A stretch of 64,000 nt of DNA, taken from contig SUVK01000008.1 in assembly GCA_015062055.1 (NCBI GenBank), positions 1 through 64,000 on the forward strand, read 5' to 3'. Below the pieces are notes generated by a model. It was not told the DNA's origin. It saw only the letters and a list, made by a program, of their open reading frames with translations, and ran no database searches. This DNA is from Akkermansiaceae bacterium (GTDB lineage Bacteria > Verrucomicrobiota > Verrucomicrobiia > Verrucomicrobiales > Akkermansiaceae). Numbering within the stretch: position 1 is the first letter of the stretch; each line of letters starts with the position of its first letter. Below are positions 1 to 7,774 of this stretch, piece by piece. The position numbers and the translations under genes were made by a program.

Positions 1-199
1 TTGTTTGCTCATTTTGAGTGACATGTGTATATGTTAGTACCTGATTTATGAGGCATCCAGCTTTTCACGTGTCAGCCAAACTCGTGGGAAGTGTCAGTTC
101 GGTGACTGTTTTTTTGAGGCAATGCGCAAAGCAGCAAATAGACAGCCGGGGACGAGATTTAGGCTTGCACCTATACAGCACACATGTTAAGATAACCGC
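1..199. other. Intergenic start of window
   Basis: No gene is supported here. The first 21 bases could be the tail of an upstream reading frame ending in TGA, but too little is present to say. Around 95-115 a short GTCA/TGAC hairpin is followed by seven T, a weak candidate for a terminator of whatever lies to the left. The rest leads to the promoter of the first gene. Confidence 0.4.
165..193 (+). promoter_or_regulatory. Promoter of the lipoprotein-methyltransferase operon
   Basis: TTGCAC at 165-170, a 17-base spacer, then TAAGAT at 188-193. Transcription would start about seven bases later, on the ATG at 200, so the message would be leaderless. No ribosome binding site is possible. Confidence 0.7.
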
Positions 200-646
200 A
201 TGAAGAGTTTGAGACTTATCGCCATGGCGTCAACAGCACTGCTGTTGGCATCATGCTCCACCACCACGCAACAGCAAGAAACACCCCCCGCCACACCTGT
301 AGCAGAAGAAAAAGCTGCCCCCAAAACAACAGTCAGCACCCCCACCCCCACTGCAGAACAACAAGCTGCGGCTGCTCAAAGCATGCAAACACAACAGGGC
401 GGTAGTAGTGTAGAAGCAACGGAAGAGACCTTAAACTTGCCGACAGCCCCCGCCTACCAACCCACATCCTCCATCCCCGGACGCAGAGGACTGCGCATGG
501 GGCACTTTGCCCCGCCGGAGGAAGCCGCCAGCACGGGAGAAAACAAAGCCCCCACCCCCAACGCTGTAGACTTGCACGGCTTGAGGTCCCCCTCGTTGCC
601 ACAAACCCTGCCGCTGGATGTAAACGGACAAAGAAAAAAGAACTGA
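200..646 (+). CDS. Predicted lipoprotein, Pro/Gln/Ala-rich
   Basis: A 148-residue protein with a lipoprotein signal peptide: positive start (MKSLR), hydrophobic stretch, and lipobox LLASC with the lipidated Cys at about residue 19. The mature part is low complexity, rich in Pro, Gln, Thr and Ala, without a recognisable domain, and is probably an extended envelope protein. It is first in a tight operon; the methyltransferase start follows after 7 bases. The promoter places the transcription start at the ATG. No family recognised; function unknown. Confidence 0.8.
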   Translation: MKSLRLIAMASTALLLASCSTTTQQQETPPATPVAEEKAAPKTTVSTPTPTAEQQAAAAQSMQTQQGGSSVEATEETLNLPTAPAYQPTSSIPGRRGLRMGHFAPPEEAASTGENKAPTPNAVDLHGLRSPSLPQTLPLDVNGQRKKN

Positions 647-653
647 CGGGCAC

Positions 654-1880
654 ATGAGCACCACCACACCGCCCCGCAAATTTGTATCGGTACCATTCTC
701 CTACCATCAGGAGATAGAGCTCACCATTGAGAAGCTCTCCAACCAAGGAGATGGAGTAGGCCGAGTAGACAACTGGGTTGTCTTTGTACCCTATACCTTA
801 CCCGGCGAGCGAGTGCGCGCACGCGTATACCGTAACGACAAAAACTGTTCTAGCGCCGATTTGGTAGAAGTGCTGGAGCCATCGCCCGAGCGTGTTGAGC
901 CCCGTTGCCCCGTATTCGGCTATTGCGGTGGTTGCCAATACCAGCACCTTAACTACGAGGCTCAGCTTAAATGGAAGACCGAGCAAGTAGCAGACTTATT
1001 GCGCCTGCAAGCCGGCTTGGAGCTACCGGTCAACCCCGCCATTCCCTCCCCGGTAACCTACGGCTACCGCAGCAAAATTACCCCGCATTTCCACAAACCC
1101 AAAGACGCTAAAATCGGCAACATCGGGTTCTTGAAAGTGGGGTCACGCAGTGAGGTATGCGATATTCGCCAATGCCCCATTGCCATGGAGGTGCTTAACG
1201 AGGCCTTGCCAGCCGTGCGCAAAAGCGTGCATGCTGCCGCTGCACAATACCGCCGAGGCGCCACAATATTGATGCGAGCCTCCGAAGGCAGCGTTATCAC
1301 CAACAACAACGCCATATGCACCGAACACGTAGGCGAGCTCACGTTCAATTTCTTAGCAGGCGATTTCTTCCAGAACAATCCGTTTATTTTACCCGCATTC
1401 ACCGGTTATGTAGCAGAGCAAGCATGCGCCGGTGGTGCTAAATACTTAGTAGATGCCTATTGCGGCAGCGGGCTCTTCGCGTTGTCTCTTGCCCATCGCT
1501 TTGAAAAAGTACTGGGAGTAGAGGTAAGTGAGACCAGCGCCGACTGGGCGCGAGCCAATGCCCGCAGCAACGGCATTACCCACGCCTCATTCTTGGCCGC
1601 CAGTGCCGAAGCCATCTTTGAGCAGGTCGACTTCCCGGCAGAAGAGACCGCCGTCGTCATCGACCCGCCACGCAAGGGTTGCGACCTCGTATTCCTCAAC
1701 CAGCTCTTTGCTTTCGGCCCCAAGCGCGTGGTGTACGTCTCTTGTAACCCCGCCACACAAATACGCGACTTGGCAGAATTTGATAAAGCCGGCTACAAAG
1801 TGGTAGAGGTTCAACCGTTCGATTTATTTCCGCAAACCAAACACTTGGAGTGTGTTGCCACGCTCGAAAAACAATCATGA
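654..1880 (+). CDS. TrmA/RlmD-family 23S rRNA/tRNA uracil-C5 methyltransferase
   Basis: SAM-dependent RNA m5U methyltransferase of 408 residues. An N-terminal TRAM RNA-binding domain (about 13-70) is followed by a Cys cluster (RCPVFGYCGGCQ plus CDIRQCP) that in RlmD-type enzymes holds a 4Fe-4S cluster. The SAM site is seen in VDAYCGSGLFAL, then IDPPRKG, the catalytic Cys in VSCNPATQIRDL, and the terminal HLECVATL with the general-base Glu. The architecture fits RlmD-like enzymes better than TrmA because of the Fe-S Cys; the exact target uridine cannot be told. Its stop overlaps the next gene as ATGA, suggesting translational coupling. Confidence 0.9.
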   Translation: MSTTTPPRKFVSVPFSYHQEIELTIEKLSNQGDGVGRVDNWVVFVPYTLPGERVRARVYRNDKNCSSADLVEVLEPSPERVEPRCPVFGYCGGCQYQHLNYEAQLKWKTEQVADLLRLQAGLELPVNPAIPSPVTYGYRSKITPHFHKPKDAKIGNIGFLKVGSRSEVCDIRQCPIAMEVLNEALPAVRKSVHAAAAQYRRGATILMRASEGSVITNNNAICTEHVGELTFNFLAGDFFQNNPFILPAFTGYVAEQACAGGAKYLVDAYCGSGLFALSLAHRFEKVLGVEVSETSADWARANARSNGITHASFLAASAEAIFEQVDFPAEETAVVIDPPRKGCDLVFLNQLFAFGPKRVVYVSCNPATQIRDLAEFDKAGYKVVEVQPFDLFPQTKHLECVATLEKQS

Positions 1881-2293
1881 CCCACACGCAACCGGCAGAA
1901 CTCAACAAGCGGCTGGGCCGCAGTGCAGAGGATTATCTGGAGGCTATAGGCCTGCTGTGCAAACAGCACGGCGCGGCCCAAGTAAGCGATATTGCGCAGA
2001 TGCTCAATGTGAAAAAGCCCAGCGTTACCGCAGCAATGCGACGTTTGGCAGAAGCCGGGCTTATTGACTACCACCAATATGCCCCCATTCAGCTGACAGA
2101 GGCCGGCAAACGCTACGCAGAACGCGTCATAGTTGCACACAACATATTGCACCGTTTCATGACCGAAATGGCAGGGCTTGCCCCCGAGCGCGCAGATGAA
2201 GCGGCTTGCCTTATGGAGCATATACTCACATACGATGAGATTGCAACCATGGGAGGGAAGCTGAATCCGCCGGTCATTTCCCCGGAATCCTGA
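1877..2293 (+). CDS. DtxR/MntR-family metal-dependent transcriptional regulator
   Basis: A 138-residue winged-helix regulator. The N-terminal helix AEDYLEAI carries the Asp/Glu metal-ligand pattern of MntR/DtxR proteins, followed by the DNA-reading helix (VKKPSVTAAMRRL) and wing, then the dimerisation/metal helices with VIVAHNILHRFM and EAACLMEHIL. It lacks the C-terminal SH3-like domain, so it is the short MntR-like type. I chose the ATG at 1877 because it overlaps the preceding stop as ATGA; an in-frame upstream TTG at 1850 lies inside the methyltransferase. Likely controls manganese or iron genes; no transporter lies next to it. Confidence 0.85.
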   Translation: MTHTQPAELNKRLGRSAEDYLEAIGLLCKQHGAAQVSDIAQMLNVKKPSVTAAMRRLAEAGLIDYHQYAPIQLTEAGKRYAERVIVAHNILHRFMTEMAGLAPERADEAACLMEHILTYDEIATMGGKLNPPVISPES

Positions 2294-2334
2294 ACAAAAC
2301 GGCAGCCTGCGGTGTCTATACGGAAAATCGCATT

Positions 2335-2985
2335 ATGGAACGCAATCAACTTACCGTTACAAAATCTATCATCATCATCTGCGTGGTGGTGTTTCTCGTA
2401 GGGTTATTCCGCAAAGTTGAACTAGCCCCCGGCATAACACAGCCATTTCTTTCATGGCTTGGCAGCTTCTCTTGGTACAAATGCTTTACAGAGGGAGAAG
2501 TGTGGCGCCTTATCACCTACCAGTTTTTGCATGCCGACATCGCGCATCTCGTCTTCAATATGTGGGCCTTATTCTTTTTCGGGCCGCATATTGAACGAAT
2601 CATGGGCCCCAAGCGCTATCTCGCTTTCTATTTAACATGCGGTGTAGCGGGTGCTCTTTTCTACTGTCTGATGATAGCTACGGGTATGCTGCCTCCCTAC
2701 ATGGTCTTTATCCCTATGGTAGGAGCCAGTGCCGCGATTTACGGCATCATGATAGCAACAGCCTTTCTGTACCCGGATGCCCGCATCAGCTTGCTCTTTC
2801 CCCCGGTTACATTGACAATGCGTTCGTTCGCACTTATCATCCTCGGCATAGCCTCTGTCGTACTTATATTCAATGGGCACAACGCCGGTGGCGAGGCCGG
2901 TCACTTAGGTGGCGCCATCATGGGATTGGTTATCATGATGGTTTGGAAATGGCGCATCATATCACGCTATCGTAATCACAGATGA
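2335..2985 (+). CDS. Rhomboid family intramembrane serine protease
   Basis: A 216-residue polytopic membrane protein with about six membrane segments. The catalytic dyad is visible: Ser132 in GASAAIYG (usual GxSG/A motif) and His190 in EAGHLGGAIMG. The L1 loop with WRLITYQFLHADIAHLVFNMWAL matches the family (HxxxxHxxxN). Rhomboids cut single-pass membrane proteins within the bilayer. It is the fourth gene of the operon and overlaps the HAD gene by ATGA. The Ser-flanking residue is Ala, not the common Gly, which is tolerated in the family. Confidence 0.9.
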   Translation: MERNQLTVTKSIIIICVVVFLVGLFRKVELAPGITQPFLSWLGSFSWYKCFTEGEVWRLITYQFLHADIAHLVFNMWALFFFGPHIERIMGPKRYLAFYLTCGVAGALFYCLMIATGMLPPYMVFIPMVGASAAIYGIMIATAFLYPDARISLLFPPVTLTMRSFALIILGIASVVLIFNGHNAGGEAGHLGGAIMGLVIMMVWKWRIISRYRNHR

Positions 2986-3659
2986 CAGCTTTGTTTGACA
3001 TGGATGGCACCCTGTTTGCGGGTGATTCTCAGCTGCGATTTTGCCGTTGGGTACTGCGACGTCATGGCTTGAGGCGCCTTTACTTGGCCGCAGTTGCCCC
3101 GTGTGGCGTGCTTCGCGGGTTAAAAATTTTCAATACCGAGCGTATGAAGCGCGCGTTCTTGGCATACGCATGGCACATGCCGGCAGCCCGGCTGGCGCAA
3201 CATTGCCGCGACTTCGTGCAACAAGAACTCCTCCCCGCCATCTACCCCCAAGTGCTCGAAAAGTTGCGTGCTCACCAAGCAGTTGGCGACACCACGGTAC
3301 TTTGCTCGGCCTCGCCCGATTGGTGGACCCGGCTTGTAGGCGAAGCCCTCGGCTTTACCCACACCATCGGCACCCCTACAGAGAAGTTCGAGCGCGTGCC
3401 TTTTATGCCGTCTATCCCTGCCCCCGGTAACAACAAAGGAGCCAACAAACTTGTGCGATTGGCAGCCATAGGCATTACTCAAGCAGATATAGGCTATACC
3501 GACAGCGCCGCAGACCTCCCCATGCTTTCCATTTGTAAGCATGCCGTGCTAGTCAACCCAAAACCCGCATTTGCAGCACAAGTGCCCGATGCCGAGATTC
3601 TTACCCCGCCAAAGAACCTGCCTTGGGCTTTTGCGCTGCGCTGCGTATTGGGGCTTTAA
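2982..3659 (+). CDS. HAD-IB family phosphatase (SerB-like)
   Basis: A 225-residue HAD-superfamily hydrolase. Motif I is FDMDGTL with Asp6/Asp8, motif II is TVLCSASPDWW (Ser), the Lys lies in NKGANKLVRL, and motif III is GYTDSAADLPML. The helical cap inserted after motif I puts it in subfamily IB with phosphoserine phosphatase and related enzymes. Substrate not evident; lipid-phosphate or phosphoserine phosphatases are the nearest guesses. The start overlaps the rhomboid stop (ATGA at 2982-2985), so it is probably coupled. Last gene of the operon. Confidence 0.85.
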   Translation: MTALFDMDGTLFAGDSQLRFCRWVLRRHGLRRLYLAAVAPCGVLRGLKIFNTERMKRAFLAYAWHMPAARLAQHCRDFVQQELLPAIYPQVLEKLRAHQAVGDTTVLCSASPDWWTRLVGEALGFTHTIGTPTEKFERVPFMPSIPAPGNNKGANKLVRLAAIGITQADIGYTDSAADLPMLSICKHAVLVNPKPAFAAQVPDAEILTPPKNLPWAFALRCVLGL

Positions 3660-3716
3660 CGATATTGACCGGCTGCGGCCTGTAACTAGAACAAGGCGAA
3701 CGGTTTTTCTAACTCC

Positions 3717-3744
3717 TTGAATGGAGGATAAAACGTGCTAATGT
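3717..3744 (+). promoter_or_regulatory. Promoter of the OYE-like gene
   Basis: TTGAAT at 3717-3722, 16-base spacer, TAATGT at 3739-3744. The expected start of transcription coincides with the ATG at 3751, so a leaderless message is likely. Confidence 0.5.
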
Positions 3745-3750
3745 AGGGGC

Positions 3751-4716
3751 ATGAATCCTCCCTTTCTTCCCGCACGACGAGACGTAGATATCATTTTTCG
3801 CCCCTTTGTTCACCGTAAAATTCAACTAAAAGGCCGCCTTGTCACAGCAACTGAAGACATACCCGGCAGCCTTGTACACGATTACCGAGACTCGGCCCTC
3901 ATCATCACCGAGCCGTTAGCCATAGATGACCCGGCAGCGCAAATGGTGCCGACATCGCCGATTTTCAGCGGTGGCAGCACCCTGCGACACTGGAAAAGCC
4001 GTTGCCGAGCCGTGCATGCATTCGATTGCAAAATGGCCCCCCTGCTATACCACGCAGGTCTGGCGAGAGACACCGCCGCCTTCAACTCACCCGAGGCGAT
4101 TCCGGCCGTTGGGCCATCGGGCATTCACCCGGTTACCCTACAGCAAGTATCTGCCCCTATGAGCCGTCAGCGTATGGATGAAATTAAAACCTCATTCGGG
4201 CGCGCTGCCGCCTATGCCAGGCAAATCGGGTTCGATACCGTTGAGATTCACGGCTGCGGTGGCTATCTCATTGACCAGTTTTTGTGGAAAGAAACAAACC
4301 ACCGTACCGACGAATACGGGGGCAGCATCACAGCGCGTGCCCGCTTTGCCTGCGAAATTGTGCACGCCGTACGCAAGGCCGTAGGGCGCAACATGCCCAT
4401 CAGCTTTCGCTTCGCCCAATGGAAACCCGGACACGATATCGCCCGATTAGTCAATACCGCACACGAATTAGAAGAGCTGTTGCACCCGCTTTGCGAAGCC
4501 GGGGTAGACATTTTTCACTGCTCAGCCATACACTATGCCCGCCCGGCATTAGAAGGCAGCCCGCTCACTCTGGCAGCGTGGGTTCGTATGCTTACCGGCA
4601 AACCCACTATCGCAGCCGGTGGCATACATCACCCTAACCAAGTATCTCCCCCTATCGACCTTTTGCGTTTGTTACATGCTTCGGCATTCGATCTCATTGT
4701 TGTCAATCAATCGTAA
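3751..4716 (+). CDS. Old Yellow Enzyme-like NADH:flavin oxidoreductase, short
   Basis: A TIM-barrel FMN enzyme of 321 residues. Family signatures: YHAGLAR near residue 92 (usual HxGR), the block AAAYARQIGFDTVEIHGCGGYLIDQFL, NHRTDEYGGS, and a late IAAGGI strand. The usual HGANGYL is HGCGGYL here. It ends at FDLIVVNQS, where family members normally continue with a Gly-Arg FMN-phosphate motif and about 20-40 more residues; the N-terminal strand is also unusual. It may bind FMN poorly or act on an unusual substrate. Single-gene unit between its own promoter and a strong inverted-repeat terminator. Confidence 0.8.
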   Translation: MNPPFLPARRDVDIIFRPFVHRKIQLKGRLVTATEDIPGSLVHDYRDSALIITEPLAIDDPAAQMVPTSPIFSGGSTLRHWKSRCRAVHAFDCKMAPLLYHAGLARDTAAFNSPEAIPAVGPSGIHPVTLQQVSAPMSRQRMDEIKTSFGRAAAYARQIGFDTVEIHGCGGYLIDQFLWKETNHRTDEYGGSITARARFACEIVHAVRKAVGRNMPISFRFAQWKPGHDIARLVNTAHELEELLHPLCEAGVDIFHCSAIHYARPALEGSPLTLAAWVRMLTGKPTIAAGGIHHPNQVSPPIDLLRLLHASAFDLIVVNQS

Positions 4717-4725
4717 ACAGCAAAA

Positions 4726-4770
4726 AACATTTCAGCTGTGCACGGTGTCCCCATGCACAGCCGAAATGTT
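4726..4770. terminator. Bidirectional terminator between convergent genes
   Basis: A 17-base inverted repeat with one mismatch (AACATTTC-A-GCTGTGCA against TGCACAGC-C-GAAATGTT), 11-base loop, A-run before and T-rich after. It serves the OYE-like gene on + and the lipoprotein pair on -. Confidence 0.85.
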
Positions 4771-4794
4771 TATATATGATTGTTACAATGTATA

Positions 4795-5352
4795 TTAATA
4801 TGAATTAAACGGAGCTCCCTCTTGCTTCTTTTTCCAATACTCTACCTCAAGTTTTTTTTCCTCTGCAGAAGAATGTACGGCAATCGCAAACTTCAGAAGC
4901 TCCGCTTGAATATCCAGCAGCTGATTCTTGGCTCGTATCGGCAAATCTTTTCTCACATATCCACTTACTGTGAAAACCGAGTATGAGGGCATTCTATAAT
5001 CACCCTCTTTTACGGGATAGCGTCTCAACATTTCGGCTTCCCACACTTTTTCAATATCTTTCACGATAGGTTCATTATCACTCTCTATTTGCAACTTACG
5101 CCACACCTCAAATTTCTCTTGAGGTGTCATATCCTCAACAGCGGCAACAATGGAGCTCAGTTTAGGAAGAACACTACCATGAACATCGTCAATCAATTCT
5201 TCGATGGGTTTATCCTTGTTATCCTCAATGCACTCTTTTAATTCCTCGAGGATATCATTCAAATCAGCCTGAACAGACTCTGTAGGGTTTGAACATGAAG
5301 TACAATACAAAGCCGGTACTGCCGCAATCGCTAAACATATAAACTTATTCAT
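4795..5352 (-). CDS. Predicted lipoprotein, paralogue of the upstream neighbour
   Basis: A 185-residue protein starting MNKFICLAIAAVPAL with a lipobox-like CTSC and an acidic helical mature region. It shares its start (MNKFI), the SCSxPxES motif after the lipid Cys, and an IEELIxDxHGxV block with the 216-residue protein just upstream (stop to start gap 20 bases), so the two arose by tandem duplication and are probably co-transcribed. The remainder is charged and probably helical. No known domain. The base composition is visibly lower in GC than the operon to the left, suggesting accessory or recently acquired genes. Confidence 0.8.
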   Translation of the reverse strand: MNKFICLAIAAVPALYCTSCSNPTESVQADLNDILEELKECIEDNKDKPIEELIDDVHGSVLPKLSSIVAAVEDMTPQEKFEVWRKLQIESDNEPIVKDIEKVWEAEMLRRYPVKEGDYRMPSYSVFTVSGYVRKDLPIRAKNQLLDIQAELLKFAIAVHSSAEEKKLEVEYWKKKQEGAPFNSY

Positions 5353-5372
5353 ATCTCTTAAACTGTTTCGGG

Positions 5373-6023
5373 TTATTGATACATGGGAGCGGGGACGGAG
5401 CCATCTCCTGCTGGTGCAGACTCGACATTCACCCCGAATTCTCTGCCTGCCTTTTTCAGGAACTTCTTAGGAACGCCATATTCCATAGCAACCTCCATCA
5501 AAGCATGGCCTACAATCAACTTCGCGTCATCTTTATCAATACCCAGAGCTACGCCAATTTTGGCAAAGGACAGACCAATTTCTATTGCCTCGATGCGAGT
5601 TTCATAGGGCAAATGTTTATCAAAAAAAGCGAACTCCTTCTCATCAGAACCGGACTCAAAACTCTCCCAGCCTTCGCGTATGAGCTCCTTATCATCAACC
5701 AAGCGCGCAATTGCGGCTTGGGCAACCCTCTTAACTAACTGCCGTAAAGCTTCAGATTTGACAACCCCTTGCAAAACAGCACGGCGATCTCCATCATTCA
5801 AATCAGCTAAATCATCCACAATTCCCGGTGCTTTACTCTCTACATACCCATGCAAATCATGTATCAGCTCCTCAATCGTATCGCCTTCGCTATCGTGTAC
5901 AATTTCAGCAATTCCCTCCATAAAGTCCTCTACCTCCTCTTGGGCAGATTCTCTCGGGTCGGAGCACGACACCATGCACACGCACGGTGTCAACGCCGCT
6001 GCCATATAGATAAACTTATTCAT
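5373..6023 (-). CDS. Predicted lipoprotein, first of a tandem pair
   Basis: A 216-residue protein with signal peptide MNKFIYMAAALTPCVC and lipobox MVSC, then SDPRES and the IEELIHDLHGYV block shared with the downstream paralogue. The middle is helical (RLVDDKELIREGWESF) and the C-terminus ends in a short Pro/Ala/Gly tail. No family recognised. A perfect TATAAT lies 18-23 bases upstream of the ATG on the minus strand, giving a leader of about 11 bases. Confidence 0.8.
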   Translation of the reverse strand: MNKFIYMAAALTPCVCMVSCSDPRESAQEEVEDFMEGIAEIVHDSEGDTIEELIHDLHGYVESKAPGIVDDLADLNDGDRRAVLQGVVKSEALRQLVKRVAQAAIARLVDDKELIREGWESFESGSDEKEFAFFDKHLPYETRIEAIEIGLSFAKIGVALGIDKDDAKLIVGHALMEVAMEYGVPKKFLKKAGREFGVNVESAPAGDGSVPAPMYQ

Positions 6024-6040
6024 AATTATGATTTCTCTTG

Positions 6041-6046
6041 ATTATA
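6041..6046 (-). promoter_or_regulatory. -10 element of the lipoprotein pair
   Basis: Perfect TATAAT on the minus strand; the expected start is about 11 bases before the ATG at 6023. I do not see a good -35 at the right distance, so this is less certain than the other promoters. Confidence 0.4.
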
Positions 6047-6185
6047 GATGTTCACAAAATAATCTCGGTAGTTCAAGTCTAGCAATTTTTATCATAAAAT
6101 CAAGCATATTTGCTCTTTTATATCAAGTATCTGCTCGGTCGTCACTACAATTTGTGTTTTATTTGAACTTATTTTAAAATTTGGC

Positions 6186-6214
6186 TTGACCTCCGCCTGA
6201 AATTATGGTTTAAT
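6186..6214 (+). promoter_or_regulatory. Promoter of tRNA-Leu
   Basis: TTGACC at 6186-6191, 17-base spacer, TTTAAT at 6209-6214, about 24 bases before the mature tRNA 5' end. Confidence 0.65.
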
Positions 6215-6237
6215 TCTCGCACACCTACCGTTAATAT

Positions 6238-6317
6238 GCCAGCTTGGCGGAATTGGTAGACGCGCTCGACTCAAAATCGAGTTCTAACGAGTGTGGGTTC
6301 GAGTCCCACAGCTGGTA
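6238..6317 (+). tRNA. tRNA-Leu (CAA)
   Basis: Class II tRNA. Acceptor GCCAGCT pairs with AGCTGGT (first pair G-U). Anticodon stem CTCGA/TCGAG with loop CTCAAAA gives anticodon CAA at 6272-6274, reading UUG. A long variable arm is followed by the GTGGG-TTCGAGT-CCCAC T arm. The CCA end is not encoded. A perfect terminator follows immediately. Confidence 0.95.
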
Positions 6318-6326
6318 GCAGAAAAA

Positions 6327-6356
6327 GCCGTAATTCTAATGAATTACGGCTTTTTT
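6327..6356 (+). terminator. Terminator of tRNA-Leu
   Basis: Perfect 10-base stem GCCGTAATTC/GAATTACGGC with a 4-base loop, followed by six T. Confidence 0.9.
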
Positions 6357-6448
6357 ATTTAATTTTGTTTGATTTTGACGGGGGCAAACTAGATACCAAG
6401 CACAACTACAGCCTAAGGTAATTCCCCTCTCTCACCACAGGAAATAAT

Positions 6449-6478
6449 ACGGGTGCATGTGAAGACACATGCACCCGT
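6449..6478 (-). terminator. Terminator of the GAPDH gene
   Basis: Perfect 13-base stem (ACGGGTGCATGTG against its complement) with a 4-base loop, 31 bases past the GAPDH stop on the minus strand; the minus strand continues ATTATTTCC. Confidence 0.8.
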
Positions 6479-6508
6479 AAAAGTAGGTCAGCTTAAGCTG
6501 AGAAGAAC

Positions 6509-7516
<1,008 letters not shown>

Positions 7517-7586
7517 AATAGTGAGATGTATAATTAAGTTGGTTGATATTCCCGCCAAGCCACCCGGCCCAGCAAGGCATGGCCAG

Positions 7587-7615
7587 ATTGTACTCGTTAA
7601 GCGCGTTTGAGTCAA
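7587..7615 (-). promoter_or_regulatory. Promoter of the GAPDH gene
   Basis: On the minus strand TTGACT (7615-7610), 17-base spacer, TACAAT (7592-7587). Expected start near 7580, a 64-base leader, longer than most in this window. Divergent from the ftsK promoter; the whole 7517-7774 gap holds only these two promoters as far as I can see. Confidence 0.75.
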
Positions 7616-7730
7616 TACAAATTTGCGTCGTTACCGCAAAAAATCTCATTATGAAAGGCAAAAAAGGGAATATGGCGCACAGGAAGAGAAGCCAAGAAAG
7701 AGAGTGGTATAAATAGAACGCATTTTGAGC

Positions 7731-7759
7731 TTGAAAAAAATATACCGTTATGGTAAGAT
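7731..7759 (+). promoter_or_regulatory. Promoter of ftsK
   Basis: TTGAAA at 7731-7736, exact 17-base spacer, TAAGAT at 7754-7759. Expected start near 7766, leaving a leader of about nine bases. Confidence 0.75.
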
Positions 7760-7774
7760 AGGCGGGCGCACGAA

